Source: P52-10 sp041397365 (GTDB lineage: Bacteria > Pseudomonadota > Alphaproteobacteria > Rhizobiales > Xanthobacteraceae). Taken from it: a DNA stretch of 64,000 nucleotides. The notes beneath the pieces were generated by a model. It saw only the letters and a program-made list of their open reading frames with translations, searched no databases and was not told where the DNA came from. The position numbers and the translations under genes are program-made. Of this stretch, positions 44,022-52,448 are shown in pieces (the first letter of the stretch is position 1; the number at the start of each line of letters is the position of its first letter). Location: the NCBI GenBank assembly GCA_041397365.1, contig JAWKWT010000003.1:1-64000 (forward strand), written 5' to 3'.

Positions 44022-45464
44022 TCAAACGGCCAGATCTTCGGCGGCGTCGGCGGCGGGAAAACGCCGTCGCAACGCCTCGACAATCAGTTTCATTTTCGAG
44101 CCGAGCGACCCCTTGATCATCAAGGCGTCGCCGGCGTGAACAGCATTGGCGAGCTCGGATTCCAGCGCCGCCGAAGTTCCGTCATAGCCGCCCTTAAGAT
44201 TCGACGGAAGGGCCTCCCACAAAGAACGCATCAACGGCCCGCAGCAGAACACCAGATCGATCGCATGGTTTTGCAGCACGGGCGCGAGCCCGGCATGCAG
44301 CTCCGGCCCCGTCGGCCCCAGTTCCAGCATGTCGCCGAGAACCGCGATGCGGCGGCCGCGCGGACCCGTCGCGGCCTGGCCGAGAACGCTGATCGCCGCC
44401 GCCATCGAGGCCGGGTTGGCGTTGTAGCTCTCGTCGATCATCAGCGCCTCGCCGCCGACGACGCCAAGCATCTCGCGCACGCCGCGTCCGGCGGGAGCCT
44501 GCATCTGCGACAACGCCAGCGCGCTGCGGGCGAGATCGGTGTCCGCGAGCGTGGCCGCCGCCAGCACGGCCAGCGAATTCATCGCCATGTGACGGCCCGG
44601 CATGCCGAGCTTGTACGTCACCTCCTGGCCGAGGATGCGCGCATGCACCGCCGAGCAGGCGGGATGCAAAGCGACGTCCAGCAGGCGCGCATCGGCCCGC
44701 GCGTCTGCGCCGAAGGAAACGATCCGCGCGACGCCGGCCGCTGCTGCGGATGTCGCGAGGCGCTCATATTGCGGATTGTCGATATTAAGGACCGCCGCGC
44801 CGCCCGGCTCGACGCCGACGAAGATTTCGGCCTTCGCATCGGCGATGGCCTCGACCGAGCCGAAGAACTCCAGATGCACCGGCTCGACGGTGGTGACGAT
44901 CGCGACATGCGGACGGACCATCCGCACCAGCGGATCGATCTCGCCCGCATGGTTCATGCCGATCTCGAAGATCGCGTAGTCCGCCGCAGCCGGACAGCGC
45001 GCCAGCGACAGCGGCACGCCCCAATGATTGTTGAAGGAGGCGACCGAGGCATGCGTCATGCCCTGCGCCGAGAGCACGCAGCGCAGCGCCTCCTTGGTCG
45101 AGGTCTTGCCGACCGATCCGGTCACCGCGATCACCCGGCCTTTCAGGCGCGCACGCGCGGCGCGGGCCAGATCGCGCAGGCCGTCGAGCACGTCGTCAAC
45201 GATCAGCAGCGGCAGATCGCCCGCGAATTTTTCGGCCTGCGCGCGCTCGACCACCGCGACCCTTGCGCCGTTGCGGATCGCGGCTTCGACAAAGGCGTGG
45301 CCGTCATGCACGTCGCCCTTGATGGCGAAATACGCCTCGCCTGTCGCGATCGTGCGGCTGTCGATCGACAGCCCGAAGATCTCGCCGGCGGCAGGCCCGC
45401 GCAGTTCGGCCCGCATCGCCGCGGCCATCGCCGCAACCGTCCACAACGCCGCCTGTCCGCTCAT
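44022..45464 (-). CDS. murF: UDP-N-acetylmuramoyl-tripeptide--D-alanyl-D-alanine ligase MurF
   Basis: 480-residue Mur ligase adding D-Ala-D-Ala to the tripeptide. SIDSRTIATGEAYFAIKGDVHDGHAFV (N-terminal domain), P-loop VIAVTGSVGKTSTKEALRCVL, SFNNHWGVPLSLARCP, FEIGMNHAGEIDPLVRMVRPHVAIVTTVEPVHLEFFGSVEAIADAKAEIF, and the C-terminal LMIDESYNANPASMAAAISVL and AVLGDMLELG. In frame. Its start overlaps the murE stop (ATGA); mraY follows after seven bases. Confidence 0.97.
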   Translation of the reverse strand: MSGQAALWTVAAMAAAMRAELRGPAAGEIFGLSIDSRTIATGEAYFAIKGDVHDGHAFVEAAIRNGARVAVVERAQAEKFAGDLPLLIVDDVLDGLRDLARAARARLKGRVIAVTGSVGKTSTKEALRCVLSAQGMTHASVASFNNHWGVPLSLARCPAAADYAIFEIGMNHAGEIDPLVRMVRPHVAIVTTVEPVHLEFFGSVEAIADAKAEIFVGVEPGGAAVLNIDNPQYERLATSAAAAGVARIVSFGADARADARLLDVALHPACSAVHARILGQEVTYKLGMPGRHMAMNSLAVLAAATLADTDLARSALALSQMQAPAGRGVREMLGVVGGEALMIDESYNANPASMAAAISVLGQAATGPRGRRIAVLGDMLELGPTGPELHAGLAPVLQNHAIDLVFCCGPLMRSLWEALPSNLKGGYDGTSAALESELANAVHAGDALMIKGSLGSKMKLIVEALRRRFPAADAAEDLAV

Positions 45465-46909
45465 GCCGCAAACTCCGTCAGCGCTGCGCGCGCCGTCTCG
45501 TGATCGCTGAACGGCAGCGTCGTCTCGCCGACGATCTGTCCCGTCTCATGCCCCTTGCCGGCGATCACGAGAACGTCGCCCGGCTGAAGCTCCGAAATCG
45601 CGCTGCGGATGGCCAGCGCACGGTCGCCGATTTCCTGCGCGCGCGGCGCTTCAGCCAGGATCGCGGCGCGGATCGCGGCGGGATTTTCGCCGCGCGGATT
45701 GTCGTCGGTGACGATGACGCTGTCGGCGCCGCGCGCTGCGATCGCGCCCATCTCCGGCCGCTTGCCGGCATCGCGGTCGCCGCCCGCGCCGAACACGACC
45801 ACCAGCCTGCGCTTCGCATAAGGCCGCAGCGCCGCGAGAACCTTCTCCAGCGCATCGGGCTTGTGCGCATAGTCGACGAAGATCGCAGCGCCGTTCTTCT
45901 CGCCGACCAGTTCGATCCGCCCCTTGGCGCCTTCGAGCGTCTCCAGCGCGGCGAGCGCCGCCTCCGCCGCCGTTCCGGTCGCAAGCGCGAGCCCGGCCGA
46001 GACCAGCGCGTTCTCGATCTGAAATTCGCCGACCAGCGGCAACCGCAATGTGTATCGCCGGCCTTCGCATTCCACCGTCACACGCTGGCCGAATCCGTCG
46101 ATGCTCGCTTCGACGAGGCGAATACCATCGCCCTTGCGACCGACGCTGATGAGGCGCAGCCCGCGTTTGCGCACCGCCGCCATCACGGCTTCCGAATGCT
46201 CGTGATCGGCGACGACGACCGCCGTGCCGGACGGCTTCACCAGATCGGTGAACAACCGCAGCTTCGCGCCGAGATAATGTTCGACGGTCGGATGATAATC
46301 CATGTGATCGCGCGACAGATTGGTGAACGCGCCGGCATCGACACGCACGCCGTCCAGCCGATGCTGATCGAGCCCGTGCGAGGATGCCTCGAACGCCAGA
46401 TGCGTGACGCCTTCACGGGCGATCTCGTCGAGCGTCCGGTGCAGCGAGATCGGGTCCGGCGTCGTCAGCGAGCCGTAGATCGTGCGCTTCGGCGCAACAA
46501 GCCCGATGGTGCCGATGCTCGCCGCAGCAAACCCCTGCGCGCTCCAGATCTGCCGCGTGAAGGCCGCGACCGAAGTCTTGCCGCTGGTGCCGGTGACGGC
46601 GGCAATGATCTCCGGCTGACGCGGATAGAACCGCGCGGCCGCGCGCGCCAGCGCCTGCCGCGCATTCGCCGCGCGCACGAATGGCACATTCTCCGCGATC
46701 CGCACCGGCTGCTCGCCAACCACAGCGACCGCGCCGCTCGCGATCGCGGCGGCGATGAACTTCGCGCCGTCGGTCTTCGCCCCGGCCAGCGCGAAGAACA
46801 CATCGCCCGGCTTCACATGGCGGCTGTCGACCGACAATCCCGACACGGCGATCTCGCCCGCGGCCGACTCGACCGTGGCGTCACCGTTCAGGAGGTCGCG
46901 AAGCTTCAT
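45461..46909 (-). CDS. murE: UDP-N-acetylmuramoyl-tripeptide synthetase MurE (meso-diaminopimelate specific)
   Basis: 482-residue Mur ligase adding the third residue. GLSVDSRHVKPGDVFFALAGAKTDGAKFI, P-loop VTGTSGKTSVAAFTRQIW, LTTPDPISLHRTLDEIAREGVTHLAFEASSHGLDQHRLDGV, NLSRDHMDYHPTVEHYLGAKLRLF. The C-terminal DDNPRGENPAAIR contains DNPR, the motif that selects meso-diaminopimelate, as expected in Gram-negatives. I chose ATG 46909; ATG 46921 is equally possible and no clear ribosome binding site decides. 39 bases after the ftsI stop. Confidence 0.96.
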   Translation of the reverse strand: MKLRDLLNGDATVESAAGEIAVSGLSVDSRHVKPGDVFFALAGAKTDGAKFIAAAIASGAVAVVGEQPVRIAENVPFVRAANARQALARAAARFYPRQPEIIAAVTGTSGKTSVAAFTRQIWSAQGFAAASIGTIGLVAPKRTIYGSLTTPDPISLHRTLDEIAREGVTHLAFEASSHGLDQHRLDGVRVDAGAFTNLSRDHMDYHPTVEHYLGAKLRLFTDLVKPSGTAVVVADHEHSEAVMAAVRKRGLRLISVGRKGDGIRLVEASIDGFGQRVTVECEGRRYTLRLPLVGEFQIENALVSAGLALATGTAAEAALAALETLEGAKGRIELVGEKNGAAIFVDYAHKPDALEKVLAALRPYAKRRLVVVFGAGGDRDAGKRPEMGAIAARGADSVIVTDDNPRGENPAAIRAAILAEAPRAQEIGDRALAIRSAISELQPGDVLVIAGKGHETGQIVGETTLPFSDHETARAALTEFAA

Positions 46910-46948
46910 GGATGTGTCCATTCTGGACGCGCGCAAATCCGCGCGCGG

Positions 46949-48697
46949 CTACCGTGATGCTGCAAGAATAAGGCGTTCGGACGGCGGCAGATCGAAGCGC
47001 GGCTGCATTCCAAGCAATGGCGCGATCCGGGCGATCACCTTGCCGCCGGTCGGCACCGCGTTCCAGCCCGAGGTGATGAAGCCGTGCGTCTCCGGCAAGC
47101 CCTTCGGCTCGTCGAGCATAATGAGGATCTGATATTTCGGATTGTCGGACGGCATGATCGCCGTGAACGAGTTCATCACCTGCTTGCGCGAATAGCGGCC
47201 GTTGACGACCTTTTCCGACGTGCCGGTCTTGCCGCCGACGTAATATCCCTGCACGTCCGCCTTTTTCGCCGTGCCGATCTCCGCGTTCAGGCGCATCAGA
47301 TGGCGCATCTTGATGCTGGTTTCATTTTTGACCACCTGCTTGGCGAGTTTCATCGCATCCGCCTCGCTGCGCTTCAACAGCGTCGGCGGGACCAGATAGC
47401 CGCCGTTGACCAGCGCGTTGATGCCCATCACCGCCTGCAACGGCGCGACCGAAAGGCCGTGACCGAACGAGATCGTCACAGTATTCAGTTCACCCCAGCG
47501 CTTGGGCACGATCGGCATGGCACTTTCGGGCAATTCCGTCCGCAGCCGGTCGAGCTGACCGAGCTTCTTCAAAAACGCCTTGTGCGCCTCGACGCCTTGC
47601 GCGAGCGCGATGCGCGCCGCGCCGATATTCGACGAATAGGTGAACACTTCCGAGAGCGTGATCGCCCGGCCCATCGGATGCGTGTCGCGGATGTTGAAGC
47701 GGCCGTAACGCAGCGAACTGCGCGCATCGTAGAGTGTGTTGAGATTGGCCTTGCCGGAGTCGAGCGCCATGGCGAGCGTCAACGCCTTGAAGGTCGATCC
47801 CATTTCGAACACGCCGGTGGTCAGGCGGTTGATGCGGGTCGGATCGTTGGCCTCGCGCGGATTGTTCGGATCGTAGTCCGGCAGCGACACCATCGCCACG
47901 ATCTCGCCGGTGCGGACGTTCGAGACGAGCCCGGCCGCGGCCTTGGCGCTGTATTTCTGCTTGGCCTTCATCAGTTCGTCGCGCATAGCGTGCTCGACTC
48001 GCAGATCGACCGCAAGCTCAACCGGCTCCTGCTGCCGGTCCACCGCAAAGCCTGCCATATGCAGGTCGGCCAAACCGTTGCTGTCGAGCCATTTCTCGAT
48101 ACCGGCAATGCCCTGATTGTCGATATTCACATGTCCGATCAGGTGCGAGACGGTGGAGCCGGACGGATACACGCGCTTGCGCTCGCGCAGAAAGCCGATG
48201 CCCGGAATGCCGAGCCGATGAATCTGCCGCTCCTGCTCGGGCGTGATCTCGCGCTTCAGCCAGACGAAGCCCTTGCGGGTGGAGAGGCGCCTGCGCACCT
48301 CGTCGATTTCGAGGTCCGGCAGCGTGCCGGTCAGCAATTCCACCGCCTCGTCGCGATCGATCAGCCGGCGCGGCTCGCCGAACAGCGAGGACGCCTTCAC
48401 GTCCGTCGCCAGAACAGCACCGTTACGGTCCAGGATATCGGGGCGCGCGGTCGCGGTGGCGTCCTGCGCCGCGCGGCGGCTCGCCTCGTTGCTCTCGGAG
48501 GTGATGCCGAACAGCAGCAGCTTGCCGGCGATCGTCGCATACACCGCGACGAAGGCGATGATGGTGAAGCCGACGCGCGCGCGCGCCTTGACGTTGCGAT
48601 CCACGCGATTGCCGTAAAGCAATGTGCGGATCATGCGCCTGCGCCACGGTTCGGTGGGCTGCGGATCGACGGAAACAGGCGCGTCTTGTGGACTCAT
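46949..48697 (-). CDS. ftsI: septal penicillin-binding protein FtsI (PBP3)
   Basis: 582-residue monofunctional transpeptidase crosslinking septal peptidoglycan, partner of FtsW. A short cytoplasmic tail and one membrane helix (GFTIIAFVAVYATIAGKLLLFG) precede the pedestal domain (ARPDILDRNGAVLATDV, RVYPSGSTVSHLIGHVNIDNQGIAGIEKWLD). The transpeptidase domain has the SxxK box in FEMGSTFKALTLAMALDSG, SxN in FTYSSNIGAARIAL and KTG in YYVGGKTGTSEKVV. In frame. Its start overlaps the ftsL stop (ATGA). Confidence 0.96.
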   Translation of the reverse strand: MSPQDAPVSVDPQPTEPWRRRMIRTLLYGNRVDRNVKARARVGFTIIAFVAVYATIAGKLLLFGITSESNEASRRAAQDATATARPDILDRNGAVLATDVKASSLFGEPRRLIDRDEAVELLTGTLPDLEIDEVRRRLSTRKGFVWLKREITPEQERQIHRLGIPGIGFLRERKRVYPSGSTVSHLIGHVNIDNQGIAGIEKWLDSNGLADLHMAGFAVDRQQEPVELAVDLRVEHAMRDELMKAKQKYSAKAAAGLVSNVRTGEIVAMVSLPDYDPNNPREANDPTRINRLTTGVFEMGSTFKALTLAMALDSGKANLNTLYDARSSLRYGRFNIRDTHPMGRAITLSEVFTYSSNIGAARIALAQGVEAHKAFLKKLGQLDRLRTELPESAMPIVPKRWGELNTVTISFGHGLSVAPLQAVMGINALVNGGYLVPPTLLKRSEADAMKLAKQVVKNETSIKMRHLMRLNAEIGTAKKADVQGYYVGGKTGTSEKVVNGRYSRKQVMNSFTAIMPSDNPKYQILIMLDEPKGLPETHGFITSGWNAVPTGGKVIARIAPLLGMQPRFDLPPSERLILAASR

Positions 48698-49071
48698 CGC
48701 GGTGTCTCGGGCGGCGTGATGGACGCGGTCAGATCGGGATCGGCGGCCTCGATCATCGTGCCGATCGGATCGGGATCGTTCGGCTTGATGTAGCTCGGCG
48801 GCCGCTCGGGAAGGTTCTTAAGGTCGTCGAATTGCGTGGCCTCGATGAAGCGCAGCTTGGTGTGGCGCTCGGCCAGCCCCTGCAACCGGCCGGGCGAATC
48901 GAGTCTGGCCCAGTCCGCATGCAGCCGCGCGATCACCTCGCGCTCGTTGCGGACATCGGTGCGCAGCTTGATGACCCGCTCGGTGCGGACGGTCGATTCC
49001 ATCTTGATGCGATAGACGTAAGCCGCCGAAATCACGAGCGCGCAGATCACGAAGAGATTGACGATGCGCAT
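48694..49071 (-). CDS. ftsL: cell division protein FtsL
   Basis: 125-residue bitopic divisome protein. It opens with one membrane helix (MRIVNLFVICALVISAAYVYRIK) and then a coiled-coil-prone segment (ERVIKLRTDVRNEREVIARLHADWARLDSPGRLQGLAERH), the usual FtsL arrangement. Position between rsmH (four bases upstream) and ftsI (overlapping) is diagnostic. The Pro/Asp-rich C-terminal tail is family-variable. FtsL acts with FtsB and FtsQ to activate FtsW-FtsI. Confidence 0.9.
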   Translation of the reverse strand: MRIVNLFVICALVISAAYVYRIKMESTVRTERVIKLRTDVRNEREVIARLHADWARLDSPGRLQGLAERHTKLRFIEATQFDDLKNLPERPPSYIKPNDPDPIGTMIEAADPDLTASITPPETPR

Positions 49072-49074
49072 GCC

Positions 49075-50097
49075 TCAGCCTCCCCTCAGCACGTCGGCGA
49101 GCGAGGCCAGCGCGTCCGTGTCCATGTCATGCGCGTGCGGCTGCGCGTGCGTCCGCTCGGCCGCGCGCAGCTTCGCCGACCGCGCACGCGGATTGCCGGC
49201 AGTCTCGGATTCACCGGCGACGACCGGCCGCCGCGTCAGCACGCGGAAACTTGGCGCAGCGAGCTGCAATTCGGGCTGATGGCGCGAGCCGCCGCCGCTG
49301 CGCGAGCGATCCGCGAAGAACGTCTTGACGATCCGGTCCTCCAGCGAATGGAACGAGACGACCACCAGCCGTCCGCCGGGCTTCAGCATCCGCTCGGCCG
49401 CGCGCAGCGCCGCACGCAATTCGTCGAGTTCGTCATTGACGAAAATCCGCAGCGCCTGAAACGTGCGGGTGGCGGGATGAATTTCGCCCGGCCGCTGCTT
49501 CAGCACGCGGGAAATCACCTCGACCAGCGCCTTCGTCGTTGCGATCGGCGCTTCGTCGCGCGCCTTGACGATCGCGCGCGCGATCGGCCTTGCGAACTTC
49601 TCCTCGCCCAGCACGGAAATGATCCGCGCAAGGCTGGCCGCCGATGCATGCCGGACCACGTCCGCGGCGCTCGGCCCCTCATGGCCCATGCGCATGTCCA
49701 GCGGCCCCTCGAAGCGGAACGAAAAGCCGCGCGCGGCCTGATCGAGCTGCATCGACGACACGCCGATATCCATCACGACACCATCAACCGCCGAAGCGCC
49801 CTGCGCCTCGCAGACCTCGGCAAGATTGGCGAAGCGGTCCTGCACAAGGACCAGCCGTCCCCCGGAACGGTCAACCAGATCGAAGCCGGCGGCGATCGCG
49901 GTGCGGTCGCGATCGATGCCGATGACCCGCGTGTCCGGAATTTGAAGGATCGCGCGGGAATAACCGCCCGCGCCGAAAGTCGCGTCGACATAGAGGCCGC
50001 CGGCCACCGGCGCGAGCCATTGCAGCGCCTCCGCCGCCAGCACGGGGACGTGGCGCGCCGTCTCGTTGCTTTCCGCGGAATCCCCGCCCGCACTCAT
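49075..50097 (-). CDS. rsmH: 16S rRNA m4C1402 methyltransferase RsmH (MraW)
   Basis: 340-residue SAM-dependent methyltransferase acting on 16S rRNA C1402, first gene of the dcw block here. HVPVLAAEALQWLAPVAGGLYVDATFGAGGYSRAIL (SAM motif I), VIGIDRDRTAIAAG, VVMDIGVSSMQLDQAARGFSFRFEGPLDMRM, ARAIVKARDEAPIATTKALVEVI, and C-terminal GGRLVVVSFHSLEDRIVKTFFADRS. The start is ATG 50097; the upstream open frame to 50304 has no homology. mraZ, which usually precedes rsmH, is not found in the 585 bases upstream. Confidence 0.96.
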   Translation of the reverse strand: MSAGGDSAESNETARHVPVLAAEALQWLAPVAGGLYVDATFGAGGYSRAILQIPDTRVIGIDRDRTAIAAGFDLVDRSGGRLVLVQDRFANLAEVCEAQGASAVDGVVMDIGVSSMQLDQAARGFSFRFEGPLDMRMGHEGPSAADVVRHASAASLARIISVLGEEKFARPIARAIVKARDEAPIATTKALVEVISRVLKQRPGEIHPATRTFQALRIFVNDELDELRAALRAAERMLKPGGRLVVVSFHSLEDRIVKTFFADRSRSGGGSRHQPELQLAAPSFRVLTRRPVVAGESETAGNPRARSAKLRAAERTHAQPHAHDMDTDALASLADVLRGG

Positions 50098-50682
50098 CGC
50101 CGTGCTCCAGCCACTTGCTTGAAAGTCCTGGGCCTCAAGCCGCGCCGCCCGCCTGATACCAACATCACCCCCGAGACCGACATGGACGGCATTCCGCCTA
50201 AGGCATCGTGAACGCGACGAACGCCGACGACCGAAGTCTGTGGATAAGCCACGGCGGACTCCGCTTCGACCGGCCGTTTCGCGCAGGCGTTTTGCTGCAA
50301 CCATGGGGCTTTCGGCGCGTCATAGAGATTGCTGCCGCCCCATCCGGGCCGGCTCGTTCACCCCTCAGTAACAACCGTTAACGTTAAAGAACCGTTCACG
50401 ACGCGGCGCTTCGGCGGTCCCCGCAAGCAATCACGGGGCCGGCGCGGCGGCATTCCTGCCACAGGTATTAACAAATCTTCACCAATGGCGGCCGGATGCA
50501 TTGTGCGGGCCAGCCGCCTGCGGTTTAGTGACGCCGCGCGCGCGAAACCTTAAGCGTTTCGCCGTCGCATCCCCGTTCCTTCTGTTCGTGAATCCGCCGG
50601 TCGCATGTCCCAAAGCTATCTCACAAAGGCTGACACGTTCCGGCGCTCCGGAGCTTTGCCGTCGCCCTGGATCGCGAATGAC
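50098..50682. other. divergent intergenic region upstream of the dcw block, with a DnaA-box match
   Basis: About 585 bases between rsmH and the amidase start. No mraZ or other gene is supported. It contains TGTGGATAA at 50239-50247 (reverse complement TTATCCACA, a perfect DnaA-box consensus) and a TTAAC-rich patch at about 50375-50398 (CCGTTAACGTTAAAGAACCGTTCA), part of which resembles the murD-ftsW junction. The dcw promoter should lie here, but I could not fix its boxes. Confidence 0.45.
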
Positions 50683-51456
50683 ATGAAGTTCGTGGCCGAT
50701 TCCTCGGTCGTGTCCGAGGTGATCCCCTCGGCCAATTACGGCGACCGCCGCAACGGCCGCGCGGCGGACATGATCGTGCTGCACTACACCGGCATGGCGG
50801 ACGCGGACTCCGCCGTCCAGCGGCTGACCAAGGCCGGCACCGAAGTGTCCTCGCACTACATCGTGCATGAGGACGGCCGCATCATCCAGTGCGTGCCGGA
50901 AAGCCTGCGCGCCTGGCATGCGGGCGCTGGAAGCTGGGACAAGGACACCGACATCAATTCGTGCTCGATCGGGATCGAGATCGTCAATGGCGGCCACGAT
51001 CACGGACTGCCGCCGTTTCCGCTGCGGCAGATCGCGGCGGTGATCGCGCTGTGCAAGGGCATCGCCATCCGCCGCGACATCTCGCCGGACCGTGTGCTGG
51101 CGCATAGCGACGTCGCGCCCGGCCGCAAGCAGGACCCCGGCGAGAAATTTCCGTGGCAGCTGCTGGCGGATTCCGGCGTCGGGCTGTTCGCGCATCCCGC
51201 CCGCATCGTCGAGGGCCCGACGCTGGAGATCGGCTCCACCGGCGACGAGGTGCGGGAATTGCAGGAGGCACTGGCGGGCTACGGCTATTCGATCATCCCG
51301 AGCGGGCAGTATGACGGCGCGACGCGCGACGTCGTGATGGCGTTCCAGCGCCATTTCCGGCAGGCGCAGGTGGACGGCATCGCCGACCGCTCGACGATCG
51401 AGACGCTGCAAGAACTGCTCGCACTGCGGCGCGCCGGCCTGACGCAAATAGCCTGA
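50683..51456 (+). CDS. N-acetylmuramoyl-L-alanine amidase with peptidoglycan-binding domain
   Basis: Amidase_2 (AmpD/AmiD-like) enzyme cutting the bond between MurNAc and L-Ala. 257 residues from ATG 50683. The amidase domain has MIVLHYTGMADADSAVQRL (Zn-ligand His), VSSHYIVHEDGRIIQCVPESLRAWHAG, NSCSIGIEIVNGGHDHG and VLAHSDVAPGRKQDPGEKFPW (Zn His and catalytic region). C-terminal PG_binding_1-type repeat LEIGSTGDEVRELQEALAGYGYSI. The frame is open to an ATG at 50605; neither start has a convincing ribosome binding site, and I prefer the later one because conserved sequence begins there. No signal peptide is evident, which suggests a cytoplasmic recycling role. It is divergent from the dcw cluster. 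Confidence 0.87.
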   Translation: MKFVADSSVVSEVIPSANYGDRRNGRAADMIVLHYTGMADADSAVQRLTKAGTEVSSHYIVHEDGRIIQCVPESLRAWHAGAGSWDKDTDINSCSIGIEIVNGGHDHGLPPFPLRQIAAVIALCKGIAIRRDISPDRVLAHSDVAPGRKQDPGEKFPWQLLADSGVGLFAHPARIVEGPTLEIGSTGDEVRELQEALAGYGYSIIPSGQYDGATRDVVMAFQRHFRQAQVDGIADRSTIETLQELLALRRAGLTQIA

Positions 51457-51506
51457 TGCGGCGCGGATGGCTTGACGCCGCGCCGCCGACACCCCATCAC
51501 ACTCCC

Positions 51507-51939
51507 GTCAGCCGGCCGGACGGCCGCGCGCGCAAGCGCCGAAAGGCCGCGTGCGAGGAAAGTCCGGGCTCCATCGACAGGCGGTGCCGGATAACGTCCG
51601 GCGGAGCGGCGGCGCGCAAGCGCTGAGGCTTCAGGGAAAGTGCCACAGAGACCAAACCGCCGCGTCTTCGGACGCGGTAAGGGTGAAAAGGTGCGGTAAG
51701 AGCGCACCGCGTTTCCAGCAATGGCGGCGGCATGGCAAACCCCACCGGGAGCAAAACCGAATAGGAACGGCACAGCGGAGGGTTCGCGCAAGCGATAACG
51801 CCGCGAGGCAGGTCGAGCCTTCGCCGTTCGGGTAGGTTGCTTGAGGCGGCGCACAAGCGTCGTCCCAGAGGAATGGCCGTCACGCGCCGTCTGCGCAAGC
51901 AGCGGCGCCTTACAGAACCCGGCTTACAGGCCGGCTGAC
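51507..51939 (+). ncRNA. rnpB: RNase P RNA (bacterial class A)
   Basis: Catalytic RNA that matures tRNA 5' ends. The 5' and 3' ends form a perfect 11-bp P1 helix, GTCAGCCGGCC (51507-51517) with GGCCGGCTGAC (51929-51939). The universally conserved P3/P4 block GAGGAAAGTCCGGGCTCC is at 51555-51572, and the 3' block ACAGAACCCGGCTTACAGGCC starts at about 51912. AGAGACCAAACCGCC and the GGTAAGGGTGAAAAGGTGCGGTAAGAGCGCACCG region are the usual specificity-domain parts. Length of about 430 bases fits alphaproteobacteria. Ends are set by P1 and may differ by a few bases. Confidence 0.96.
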
Positions 51940-52024
51940 GCTGTCTCGATGAGGGGTCCGTTGCGAACGCAGCGGCCCCCTCGCCAGTTTTTGGGGCGGA
52001 CGGAAACCAAGCTCGTTCTTCTTT

Positions 52025-52093
52025 GAGCATGATCCGGTCCGACCCGGAGGACCGCGAAGCGCAAACCGGTTCCCACTTTTCGGGATCATGCTC
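52025..52093 (-). repeat. dispersed palindromic repeat, family 1, copy C
   Basis: From GAGCATGATC (52025) to GATCATGCTC (52084-52093): perfect 10-base terminal inverted repeats. The interior CCGCGAAGCGCAAACCGGTTCCCACTTTTCGG closely matches copy A. It lacks the extra 5' module (AGAGTCTG ... TTGAATCAG) seen in copies A and B. On the minus strand it covers the end of the DUF35 gene, whose last codons CGA GCA and stop TGA lie inside the repeat arm. Confidence 0.88.
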
Positions 52094-52448
52094 GCACAAA
52101 ATACGGCACGATGTGATCGGTGAAAGTCGCGTAGGTCGCGCTGACTCGGTCGCCGATATTCAGCGCGCGGTCGCCATGCCCCATCATCCGGAAACCTTCC
52201 GCCATATCGACGAGCACCACCGCGTAAGGCACATGCGCCCGCGCCTCCGGCGTCGCCGCGCGGGTGATGATAGAAATCGCATGCACGACGCCCTCGCCCG
52301 AGGCTTTCAGCGTCGTCGGCTCGCCCGCTCCGCAGGCCGGACAGAAGCCGCGGCGAAAATACCAGAGATGCCCGCACGCACCGCACGACTGATAGGCGAT
52401 GGTTTCGCCGCCCGCGGTCCAGTCCGCCGCCGTCGCCTCGCCGCTCAT
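52086..52448 (-). CDS. Zn-ribbon / OB-fold protein (DUF35 family)
   Basis: 120-residue partner protein of thiolase-like enzymes. A Zn ribbon with two CxxC knuckles (YQSCGACGHLWYFRRGFCPACGAGE) is followed by an OB fold (GEGVVHAISIITRAATPEARAHVPYAVVLVDMAEGFRMMGHG). DUF35 proteins bind acyl-CoA and form complexes with thiolase-like acyltransferases or aldolases. Its start overlaps the stop of the thiolase gene (ATGA), the common arrangement for such complexes. The final residues and stop codon come from repeat copy C. Confidence 0.9.
   Translation of the reverse strand: MSGEATAADWTAGGETIAYQSCGACGHLWYFRRGFCPACGAGEPTTLKASGEGVVHAISIITRAATPEARAHVPYAVVLVDMAEGFRMMGHGDRALNIGDRVSATYATFTDHIVPYFVRA

Noticed and set aside
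50098..50304. N-terminal extension of RsmH upstream of 50097
   Set aside because: The frame is open to 50304, but the extension is Arg/Gly-rich without homology. RsmH proteins begin near MSAGG ... HVPVLAAE, so ATG 50097 is preferred.
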